NCBI GenBank assembly: GCA_052386675.1 | Contig: JBQTJX010000034.1 | Location: forward strand, 6,978-70,977 | Reading direction: 5' to 3' | From: RBG-16-66-20 sp052386675 | GTDB lineage: Bacteria > Pseudomonadota > Gammaproteobacteria > Burkholderiales > SG8-39 | DNA length: 64,000 nt | Shown here: positions 32,035 to 40,922 of the stretch, piece after piece | Layout: the number at the start of each line of letters is the position of its first letter | How positions within the stretch are numbered: position 1 is the stretch's first letter | The notes under the pieces: model-generated | What the model saw: only the letters and a program-made list of their open reading frames with translations | What the model was told of the DNA's origin: nothing | The model's database searches: none | Program-made: the position numbers and the translations under genes

Positions 32035-32844
32035 TCAGTTCAGTTCGAGCCGGCCGCCCGTGACTTTGCCGCGGTAGGTCCGCCCGACGACGGTCAGGGT
32101 CACGTCTTCGCCGCGCACTTTGCCGGTCACGGGAACGGAGCGGCCGGCGGTGCGCAGGGTGCCGGTGAGTTCCTGGTATTTCTGCAGCAGGACGAACTCG
32201 CCGTGCACGGTCTTGTGCGCGCCGGCGGCGTTGGCCGGCACGATCCACAGGAGCGCGGTGCACCAGGACACGTTGCAGCCCTTGTCCTGCGTGATGGTCT
32301 GGGTTTCGTCCGCGGTCCAGTCGCCCATGTCGAAGCTGTTGGAGACGACGCGGGTGCCGGGCTTCAGGCCGAGGATCTTCGGGCGCAGCTTCAGGTTGAT
32401 GCTGGGCAGCAGGAACATGGTGATGACGTCGGCCTTGGAGAAATCGGTCTCGAACAGGTCCGCCTTCATGAACGTGGCCTTGACGCCTTCCTTCTCGGCG
32501 TTGCGCTGGGACAGGGCGACCATGTCCGGGTTGTACTCGACGCCCACGGCGCGCGCGCCGCGCTTGGCCGCAGTGATGACGGTGCGGCCGTCGCCCGAAC
32601 CCAGGTCCATGACGAACTCGCCCGGTTTCACGCCTGCCATGTCCAGCATCCGGTCCACCAGCACCTGGGGCGTGGGCACCCAGACGACGTCCTTGCCTTC
32701 CTGGCCGGACTTGGGCTCGTAGCTGGCGGCCGCGGGGGCCTTCTGCGCCTGGGCAAGGGCGAGCGTGCTGGCGGTGGCCAGGACGAGGGCGAGTCCGGCG
32801 TGGCGGAACAGGCGAACAAGGCCAACAGGGGGCAGGGCGTGCAT
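32035..32844 (-). CDS. Exported class I methyltransferase-like protein (paralogue B)
   Basis: 269 aa from ATG 32844. A signal peptide (about residues 1-32, ending TLALAQA) is followed by VVWVPTPQVLVDRMLDMAGV, the SAM motif FVMDLGSGDGRTVITAAKRG, EYNPDMVALSQRNA and KADLFETDFSKADVITMFLL. The C-terminal 100 residues (CNVSWCTALLWIVPANAAG, VTLTVVGRTYRGKVTGGRLE) form an added beta domain shared by all three paralogues. An exported SAM-dependent enzyme is puzzling because SAM is cytoplasmic; the fold may bind something else. It is divergent from htpG. Confidence 0.82.
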   Translation of the reverse strand: MHALPPVGLVRLFRHAGLALVLATASTLALAQAQKAPAAASYEPKSGQEGKDVVWVPTPQVLVDRMLDMAGVKPGEFVMDLGSGDGRTVITAAKRGARAVGVEYNPDMVALSQRNAEKEGVKATFMKADLFETDFSKADVITMFLLPSINLKLRPKILGLKPGTRVVSNSFDMGDWTADETQTITQDKGCNVSWCTALLWIVPANAAGAHKTVHGEFVLLQKYQELTGTLRTAGRSVPVTGKVRGEDVTLTVVGRTYRGKVTGGRLELN

Positions 32845-32955
32845 TTCGGGGAGGCTCCGGGAAAAGGGGAGCCCGCATTATGCAATCGGAGGCTTTAAAA
32901 TGCGCGCCCCCGCCCTCAACTGGGCGACAGTTTCACGCAAGGGATGGATCTGCAC

Positions 32956-34869
<1,914 letters not shown>

Positions 34870-34873
34870 CTTT

Positions 34874-35692
34874 TCAGCGGGCGGGCTCGCTCTTGAGCTC
34901 GAAGCGCCCGCCGTTCATGCGGCCGCGGTATGCGCGGCCGCCGGCGGTGAAGGTCACTTCTTCGCCGCGCACCTTGCCCTCCAGCGCGTAGGCCTTGCCG
35001 CCGTCCACCAGGCTGCCCGAGAGTTCCTGGTAGTGCTGCTTGAACCGGACCTCGCCCTGCGGCAGCCTGTGCGTGCCCTCGACCCGCGCCGGGACGATCC
35101 ACAACAGGGCGGTGCACCAGGAGGTGTTGCAGCCGGCCTCCGCGCTCAGGGTGGCGCGGCCATCCTCTTTCCAGTCGCCCATGGTGAAGCTGTTGGACGC
35201 GATGCGCGTGCCCGGCTTCAACGCCAGGATCTTGGGGCGCAGCTTGATGTTGATGTCCGGCAGCAGGAACATGGTGATGACGGTGGCCTTCGAGAAATCG
35301 GTCTCGAACAGGTCGGCCTTCATGAACGTCGCACGGTCGGCAACGCCTTCCTTCGCGGCGTTCCTCTGCGACAGCGCCACCATGTCCGGGTTGTACTCGA
35401 CGCCCACGGCGCGCGCCCCGCGCTTGGCCGCGGTGATGACGGTGCGGCCGTCGCCGGAGCCAAGGTCCATGACGAAGTCGTCTTTCGTCACCCCGGCCAT
35501 GTCCAGCATCTTGTCCACCACCACCTGCGGCGTCGGTACCCAGACCACGTCCTTGCCTTCCTGGCCGGAGGTGGGTTCGTAGGTGGATGACGCCGACCCG
35601 GGGGCCTTCTTCGCCTGCGCGAATCCGGTGGTGGCGAATGCGGCGAGGACGATGGCGAGGCCGATGCGGCGGATGCGTGCTGCGGCGTGCAT
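34874..35692 (-). CDS. Exported class I methyltransferase-like protein (paralogue C)
   Basis: 272 aa from ATG 35692. A signal peptide (AARIRRIGLAIVLAAFATTG, then FAQA) is followed by DVVWVPTPQVVVDKMLDMAG, FVMDLGSGDGRTVITAAKRG and KADLFETDFSKATVITMFLL. Long identical stretches are shared with paralogue B, so B and C are the closer pair. The C-terminal beta region ends in YRGRMNGGRFELKSE. Two cysteines (CNTSWC) in a conserved position suit a periplasmic disulfide. The gene is convergent with htpG, with only 4 nt between the stops. Confidence 0.82.
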   Translation of the reverse strand: MHAAARIRRIGLAIVLAAFATTGFAQAKKAPGSASSTYEPTSGQEGKDVVWVPTPQVVVDKMLDMAGVTKDDFVMDLGSGDGRTVITAAKRGARAVGVEYNPDMVALSQRNAAKEGVADRATFMKADLFETDFSKATVITMFLLPDINIKLRPKILALKPGTRIASNSFTMGDWKEDGRATLSAEAGCNTSWCTALLWIVPARVEGTHRLPQGEVRFKQHYQELSGSLVDGGKAYALEGKVRGEEVTFTAGGRAYRGRMNGGRFELKSEPAR

Positions 35693-35746
35693 TTCGGGTG
35701 GCTCCAGGATAGGGGGAGCCGCCATTATGCAGGTAGGATTCCCGCC

Positions 35747-36703
35747 ATGGCCGCGACCTGTCCCTGGTGCAATGCTCCTCGCGATTCGGGCCCCGAGTGC
35801 CCGAAATGCGGGGCCAACTACGCCAAGGCGGAGGCCATCAGGAAGCAGGGCCGGGCGGGCGCGGCCGCCGCGGCGCCTGTGCAACCGGCGCTGCAGCCCG
35901 ACGCTTTCGCGCCGCTCCCGGGCGGCATCCAGCTCCAGCCCCTGACCGGGCCCGAGGGCATCCAGGACCCGGCGCTCGAATTCAGGTTCTGCCTCGCCGC
36001 GATTCCCGCGATGCTCGTGCTCGCACTCCTGTTCAACGCCTTCATGCCGTTCCTGCAGCGCACCTTCCTCACCATGCCGGTGCACGAGCTGGGGCATTCC
36101 ATCACCGCGTGGTTGTGCGGCTTCTGGTCGATCCCGACCTTGTGGAAGGCGATCACCGCGGAAACGCGCGGCTTCGTGACGCCGCTGGTGGTGCTGGGCG
36201 CAGTCGGGTTCATGGCCTGGCGCGCCTGGACGAAGGAGAACTGGCTGGTGGTCGCGCTCGCCGGGGTCATCCTGCTGCTGCAGCTCATCGGCACGCTGGG
36301 CATATCGCAGAAGACCGCGATGATGCTGGTGGTGTTCGGCGGCGATGGCCTCGGGATGATCCTCGCCACGTTGCTGATGGCCAGCTTCTTCTTCGGCAAG
36401 GAGACCAACCTCTACAAGGGCAGCCTGCGCTGGGGCTTCGTCGCCATCGGCGCGGCGGCCTTCGTGGACATGTTCTCGGTGTGGTGGGCGACGCGCACCG
36501 ACAAGGGCAGGATTCCCTTCGGCGAGCAGGAAGGCACCGGGCTTTCGGATGCGACGAAACTCGTGGACGACTACGGCTGGGCCGTGGACCAGCTGGTCAA
36601 CCGGCACGTGGCGGTGGGCGTGCTGTGCCTGCTCGCGCTTGCCGCGGTCTATGCGTGGGGAGTGTGGCGGGCGTGGCAGGCGGCGCGGGCCTCAACCGCC
36701 TGA
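35747..36703 (+). CDS. Membrane zinc metalloprotease-like protein with N-terminal zinc ribbon
   Basis: 318 aa from ATG 35747. The N-terminal cytoplasmic zinc ribbon has CPWC (residues 5-8) and CPKCGANYAKAE. After a linker, several hydrophobic helices include one carrying HELGH (LTMPVHELGHSITAWLCG), the HExxH zinc motif in a membrane context as in M50/S2P-type intramembrane proteases. Later segments include VTPLVVLGAVGFMAWRAW and ALAGVILLLQLIGTLG. The second M50 zinc ligand (an NPDG-like motif) is not obvious, so the peptidase role is inferred. TAGGAT ends 7 nt before the ATG. Confidence 0.72.
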   Translation: MAATCPWCNAPRDSGPECPKCGANYAKAEAIRKQGRAGAAAAAPVQPALQPDAFAPLPGGIQLQPLTGPEGIQDPALEFRFCLAAIPAMLVLALLFNAFMPFLQRTFLTMPVHELGHSITAWLCGFWSIPTLWKAITAETRGFVTPLVVLGAVGFMAWRAWTKENWLVVALAGVILLLQLIGTLGISQKTAMMLVVFGGDGLGMILATLLMASFFFGKETNLYKGSLRWGFVAIGAAAFVDMFSVWWATRTDKGRIPFGEQEGTGLSDATKLVDDYGWAVDQLVNRHVAVGVLCLLALAAVYAWGVWRAWQAARASTA

Positions 36704-36724
36704 ACGCGCGGGTATGATCCAGCC

Positions 36725-37852
36725 ATGAGCTCCGCCGACGCCGTCTCCCTCACGCAGAACCTGCTCCACTTCGACACCGTCAACCCGCCCGGACGCGAGC
36801 GCGACTGCGCGCGCCACATCGGTGAGCGGCTGCTCGCCTGGGGCTACCAGGTCGAATACCACGAGTACGAGGACAGCCGCACCAGCGTGATCGCGCGCGC
36901 CGGCGGCAACGACGCGAAGCCGCCGCTGTGCCTCACCGGCCACCTCGACATCGTGCCGCTGGGCACGCGCAAGTGGTCCAGGGATCCTTTCGCCGGCGAG
37001 ACCGACGGCGACAAGCTCTACGGCCGCGGCTCTTCGGACATGAAGGCCGGCGTCGCGGGCATGCTCATCGCCGCGCGCGCTTTCGCCGACAAGCTCAGCG
37101 GCACGCCGGGCATCGTGCTGGTGCTGACCGCCTCCGAGGAGAACGGCTGCGTCGGCTCGCGCCACCTGGCGCAGCTGCCCAAGCTGATGGGCCAGGCGGG
37201 CGCCATCGTCGTGGGCGAGCCCACCTCCAACTACCCGATGGTCGGCCACAAGGGTTCGATCAAGTTCCATGCCGAATTCAAGGGCGTATCCGCGCACGGC
37301 TCCATGCCGCACCTGGGCGACAACGCCATCTACAAGGCGGCCAGGGCCATTGCGAAGCTGGAAGGCTTCGAGTTCGGCGTCCCGGCGCACCCGGTCATGG
37401 GCTCGCCGACGATGAATGTCGGCACGGTGGAAGGCGGCAGCGGCGTCAACCTGGTGCCGGACCTGGCGCGCATCGGCGTCGACATCCGCACCGTGCCCGG
37501 CACCGACCACGCGGCGCTGTTGAAGCGGCTGCAGGCGCTGATGGGCGCGGACGCGCAGATGGACATCTTCTCCGACATGGGCCCGGTGTGGACCGAGCCG
37601 CAGAACGAGTGGATGCAGCGCGTGTTCGAGATCTGCAAGCCGGTGCTGAAGGAAAAGCCCGAGGCCCGCACCGCGCCCTACATGACTGACGCCGCGAACC
37701 TGCTCACCGCCTGGAAGGGCGCGCCGACGGTGGTGCTGGGGCCGGGCGAGGCGGCCATGGCGCACCAGACTGACGAGTATTGCAACATGGAGCGCATCCG
37801 GCAGTCGGTGGGGATCTACGAGGCCCTGATCCACGACTGGACCCGGGCCTGA
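36725..37852 (+). CDS. M20-family metallopeptidase/deacylase (ArgE/DapE-type)
   Basis: 375 aa. The two-zinc M20 ligands are visible: LTGHLDIVPLG, GRGSSDMKAGVAGMLIA (bridging Asp), the ASEENG glutamate pair, GEPTSNYPMVGHKG and a C-terminal MAHQTDEYC histidine. The dimerisation lid (KFHAEFKGVSAHGSMPHLG) is present. It hydrolyses an N-acyl amino acid or similar amide; acetylornithine or succinyl-diaminopimelate specificity cannot be claimed because no arg or dap genes are adjacent. TATGAT ends exactly 6 nt before the ATG, with no Shine-Dalgarno sequence. Confidence 0.9.
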   Translation: MSSADAVSLTQNLLHFDTVNPPGRERDCARHIGERLLAWGYQVEYHEYEDSRTSVIARAGGNDAKPPLCLTGHLDIVPLGTRKWSRDPFAGETDGDKLYGRGSSDMKAGVAGMLIAARAFADKLSGTPGIVLVLTASEENGCVGSRHLAQLPKLMGQAGAIVVGEPTSNYPMVGHKGSIKFHAEFKGVSAHGSMPHLGDNAIYKAARAIAKLEGFEFGVPAHPVMGSPTMNVGTVEGGSGVNLVPDLARIGVDIRTVPGTDHAALLKRLQALMGADAQMDIFSDMGPVWTEPQNEWMQRVFEICKPVLKEKPEARTAPYMTDAANLLTAWKGAPTVVLGPGEAAMAHQTDEYCNMERIRQSVGIYEALIHDWTRA

Positions 37853-37873
37853 CCGCAGCCTGGTGACCGTGGG

Positions 37874-38386
37874 CTAGTTCGCCGCCTCGAATTCCTTCGA
37901 GACCTGCGCGTGCGTGGCCCAGAAGGGCCGCGGCTTCACGCCGTTCAACACGTCGGCCAGGATGCCCGCATGCACCGGCCAGCCGCCGCCCACCGCGTAG
38001 AGCAGGCCGCGCTCGTCCGGCATCCGGTGGTGGATGGTCAGCAGCACGTCCTTGCCCTTGGGTGTCAGTTCGTAGGTCACCTCCGAATCGCCGGCGTCCC
38101 ACTTCCAGGTGTGGGCGAGCACGCGCAGGGGCTCCAGGCGCGTGATCCGGCCCTTGATGCGGCGCGAGGGGCCGCCCTTTGGCGTGTCATCCGAGAGCGA
38201 GTCGTTGTCGAAGCGCAGTTCGATCTCGCCGCCCACGCGCAGGTCGAACTCGCCCGCGGCGAGCCAGGTCGCGCGCTTGTCTGATTCGGTGAGGTAGGCC
38301 CAGACCCGATCGACCGGGCCGGGCAGCAGGCGCTCGAAGCGGATGGTGGAGGGCTTGATGAGGGTGGAACGCGGGTCGTCGATCAC
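37874..38386 (-). CDS. SRPBCC (AHSA1-like) protein
   Basis: 170 aa. START/AHA1-like fold: TIRFERLLPGPVDRVWAYLT, FDLRVGGEIELRF, GRITRLEPLRVLAHTWKW and LLTIHHRMPDERG. These small hydrophobic-cavity proteins are often co-encoded with an ArsR regulator, as here by a 4-nt ATGA overlap. The ligand is unknown. Confidence 0.88.
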   Translation of the reverse strand: MIDDPRSTLIKPSTIRFERLLPGPVDRVWAYLTESDKRATWLAAGEFDLRVGGEIELRFDNDSLSDDTPKGGPSRRIKGRITRLEPLRVLAHTWKWDAGDSEVTYELTPKGKDVLLTIHHRMPDERGLLYAVGGGWPVHAGILADVLNGVKPRPFWATHAQVSKEFEAAN

Positions 38387-38727
38387 GGTTTTCTCCTTTG
38401 TCTGGCTTTTTCGATGGCGTCTTCCGCGCGCAGCGCGGCTTCAAGCTTGTCCAGGCGCTGGGTCCAGGCGGCGCGCTCGCGCAGCATCCAGGCGGCGGCC
38501 GCGTCCAGCGGGGCGGCATCCAGCGACAGGTAGTGGTCGCGGCCCTCGACGCGCCGCTTCACCAGGCCGGCGCGCTCCAGGATGCGGATGTGCTTGGAGA
38601 CCGAATTGAGCGAAATGTCGAAGGGCGCCGCGATCTCGGTCACGCGCGCATCGCCGCCGGCCAGGCGCTTCAGGATGCTGCGGCGGGTCTGGTCCGCGAG
38701 TGCGACGAGGGTGTCATCCAGGTCCAT
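38383..38727 (-). CDS. ArsR-family winged-helix regulator
   Basis: 114 aa. Helix-turn-helix DARVTEIAAPFDISLNSVSK followed by HIRILERAGLVKRRVEGRDH. It lacks the CxC metal site of ArsR/SmtB sensors, so it belongs to the metal-independent group that pairs with SRPBCC proteins. The 76-nt gap to the divergent selenoprotein gene includes TTAATGTATAC close to the start, a likely -10 or operator region. It may influence the selenoprotein gene as well. Confidence 0.9.
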   Translation of the reverse strand: MDLDDTLVALADQTRRSILKRLAGGDARVTEIAAPFDISLNSVSKHIRILERAGLVKRRVEGRDHYLSLDAAPLDAAAAWMLRERAAWTQRLDKLEAALRAEDAIEKARQRRKP

Positions 38728-38803
38728 GCCGTATACATTAACCTAAAAGGGTGAATGATGCAAGAGCCCCGGCTGGCTGGCCGCCTGCGGCTACAATGCC
38801 GCC

Positions 38804-39436
38804 ATGAGCGAATCCTTGGAAATGGAAATTTTCTCCGACTACGTCTGACCCTGGTGCTACCTCAGTACCGTGCGTATTGAGAAACTGAAGCGGGAGCAGG
38901 ACGTGAAGGTGAAGTGGGTGCATTTCCCCCTGCACCCGGACACGCCGGCCGAAGGCAAGAGCCTGGAAGCGCTCTTCGCCGGCCGCGGCTTCAACATCGC
39001 GCAGAAGCAGGCCGAGATGCGCGCCCGCATGCAAGCCGAAGGGCTGCCCTACGGCAACCGCTCGCACACCTACAACAGCCGGCTCGCGCAGGAACTGGGG
39101 GCCTGGGTGGATTCACTGGGTGACCAGCACACCGGCCCGGACATCCACGACGCGCTGTTCCGCGCCTATTTCGTGGACGGCAAGAACATCGGCGACCCGG
39201 ACACGCTGGTCGCGATTGCAAAGGCGGTCGGTCTTCCCGAGGACAAGGCGCGCGAAGTGCTGGAGAAGCGCACGTTCAAGGAAGCGGTGGATGCCGACTG
39301 GGAGAAATCCCGCGACTACGGCGTCACCGGCGTGCCGACCTTCGTCGCCGGCGGCTACGGCGTGGTGGGCGCCCAGCCCTACGAGGCGCTGGAGCAACTG
39401 GCGCAGCAGGCGCGCGCCAAAGCCAGGTCCGGCTAG
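38804..39436 (+). CDS. FrnE/DsbA-family thiol-disulfide oxidoreductase, selenoprotein (TGA = Sec15)
   Basis: 210 aa if TGA 38846-38848 is read as selenocysteine. From ATG 38804 the frame reads EIFSDYV-U-PWCYLST; Sec15 occupies the first position of the CPWC active site typical of FrnE-type DsbA proteins, and C18 is kept. The rest is intact: helical insert, EVLEKRTFKEAVDADWE and the cis-proline motif GVTGVPTFV (P178). Starting after the TGA (GTG 38870) would delete the active site and first strand. A strong SECIS-like hairpin follows at 38861-38881. TACAAT ends 6 nt before ATG. There is no signal peptide, so it is cytoplasmic. No sel genes are in the window. Confidence 0.88.
38861..38881 (+). 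promoter_or_regulatory. Bacterial SECIS element
   Basis: CTCAGTAC pairs with GTATTGAG (8 bp, one G-U) around loop CGTGC. The stem begins 12 nt after the TGA, and the loop guanine (38870) is 21 nt beyond it, within the spacing known for SelB-binding hairpins, with G among the first two loop bases. Confidence 0.82.
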
Positions 39437-39450
39437 GCCAGCCAGGCCGC

Positions 39451-39930
39451 CTAGGCCACCTCAAACTCCCCGTTGATCTCCACCGCGATGCCACGCGGTA
39501 GCGCGACGTGGCCGACGGCGGAGCGCGCGTGGCGGCCGGACTCCGGCCCCCACACTTCATAGAACAGGTCCGATGCGCCGTCGATCACGCCCGGTTGCTG
39601 CGCGAAATCCGGCGTGCAGTTGCACATCCCGAACAGGCGCAGCACGCGCTTCACCCGGTCCAGGTCGCCCCCGCAGTGCGCCTTCAGCGTCGCCATCATG
39701 GTGAGCGCCACCGCGCGCGCGGTGGCATAACCTTCTTCCACCGTGATGTCGACGCCGAACTTGCCGGTCTGGCGCACGCCCGGCAGTTGCGGCAGGGCGA
39801 GGCCGTGGCCGGAGAGCAACAGCAGCTTGCCCGACTGCGTGCAGCCGGTGCGGTTGTCCTTCGGGAAGGTGAACGGCGGCGGCAGTTCGTAGCCGAGCTG
39901 CTTCAGCCGCGCTTCGATCTGTCCGGCCAT
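39451..39930 (-). CDS. Rid-like protein (YjgF-like subgroup 1)
   Basis: 159 aa. A longer Rid variant: LLLLSGHGLALPQLPGVRQT, GVDITVEEGYATARAVALTM, RVLRLFGMCNCTPDFAQQPG and HARSAVGHVALPRGIAVEIN. The arginine of HARS and the final glutamate match the RidA catalytic pair, unlike the Rid protein at 23752. It may deaminate or hydrolyse reactive imine-like intermediates. It is the last gene of a five-gene reverse operon. Confidence 0.88.
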   Translation of the reverse strand: MAGQIEARLKQLGYELPPPFTFPKDNRTGCTQSGKLLLLSGHGLALPQLPGVRQTGKFGVDITVEEGYATARAVALTMMATLKAHCGGDLDRVKRVLRLFGMCNCTPDFAQQPGVIDGASDLFYEVWGPESGRHARSAVGHVALPRGIAVEINGEFEVA

Positions 39931-39950
39931 GGCGCGTCGCCTTTTTCTTT

Positions 39951-40910
39951 TTACTGGGGCTTGATGCCGACGGCTTCGCCCAGCTTGCGCGCCATGCCGA
40001 CGTAGTCCTTGGCGAAGGCGTCGAATTGCGCCGCGCCCATGAACGCGGGCTCCGCGCCCAGCGTCGCGAGGCGATCCTTCACCGCCTGCTGCGCGAGTGC
40101 CTTCTGCATCTCGGCGGCAAAGCGATCGCGGATCGCCATCGGCGTATTGGCCGGTGCGAACACGCCGAACCAGTCGTCGCCTTCGTAGCCTTGCACGCCG
40201 GCCTGCGCGAGCGAAGGCACGCCCGGGTAGAAATTGGCGCCGGCGGCCGAGGTGGTGACCAGGATCTGCAGCTTGCCCGCCTTGGCGAGCGGGATCGCGT
40301 TCGGGCCCGGCGCGAAGGCATACAGAACGCGTCCGGCCATGGCGTCGTTCACCGCCTCGGGCGTGCCGCGCTGCGGCACATGCTCGGCCTTGATCCCCGC
40401 GAGGTGCGCGGTGGCCGCCGCGTGCAGGTGCGCGGTGCTGCCCACGCCAGCGGAGGAGTAGTGGATCCCCTGCGGCTGCTTCTTCGCGTAGGCGATGAGG
40501 TCCTGCAGCGACTTGAAGCCGTGCTGGGTGGAGACCACCATGAAGCTGGGCGAGCGCGCCATCTGGCCGACGCCCACCAGGTCCTTGCCCACCTCGTAGG
40601 GCACGGTGCGGTCAATCGCGGCACGGACGCCGAAAGCGCTCGCGACGGCAAGGAAGGTCCTGCCGTCGGGCGCCTGGTCGGCGACATGCTTGGAGCCGAT
40701 GACGCCGCCGGCGCCGACGCGGTTGTCGATGATGATGGTGGTCTTCAGCGACTCGGCCATGTGCTGCGCGACGAGGCGCATGATGACGTCGGTGCCGCCG
40801 CCGGCGGTGAAGGGCACCACGACGCGGATCTGCGGCGGCGGGAACTCCTGGGCCTGCGACGGCGCGGCGAAGGGAGCGAGGAGGAGCAGGGGCAGCAGGA
40901 GGCGTTTCAT
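39951..40910 (-). CDS. Bug/TctC-family periplasmic solute-binding protein (5 of 7)
   Basis: 319 aa. The signal peptide (MKRLLLPLLLLAPFAAPSQA) precedes FPPPQIRVVVPFTAGGGTDV, DNRVGAGGVIGSKHVADQA and the HVPQRGTPEAVNDAMAGRVL region, where the usual PYKG is PQRG. That change lies in the ligand-contact loop, so the ligand may differ from those of the other copies. It lies 12 nt after the triple-Rid gene. Confidence 0.92.
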   Translation of the reverse strand: MKRLLLPLLLLAPFAAPSQAQEFPPPQIRVVVPFTAGGGTDVIMRLVAQHMAESLKTTIIIDNRVGAGGVIGSKHVADQAPDGRTFLAVASAFGVRAAIDRTVPYEVGKDLVGVGQMARSPSFMVVSTQHGFKSLQDLIAYAKKQPQGIHYSSAGVGSTAHLHAAATAHLAGIKAEHVPQRGTPEAVNDAMAGRVLYAFAPGPNAIPLAKAGKLQILVTTSAAGANFYPGVPSLAQAGVQGYEGDDWFGVFAPANTPMAIRDRFAAEMQKALAQQAVKDRLATLGAEPAFMGAAQFDAFAKDYVGMARKLGEAVGIKPQ

Positions 40911-40922
40911 GGTCGTCCTTTC

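Noticed and set aside
38846..38848. TGA as an ordinary nonsense mutation making a pseudogene
   Set aside because: It sits exactly at the redox cysteine position, the remainder is undamaged, and a SECIS-like hairpin with correct spacing follows.
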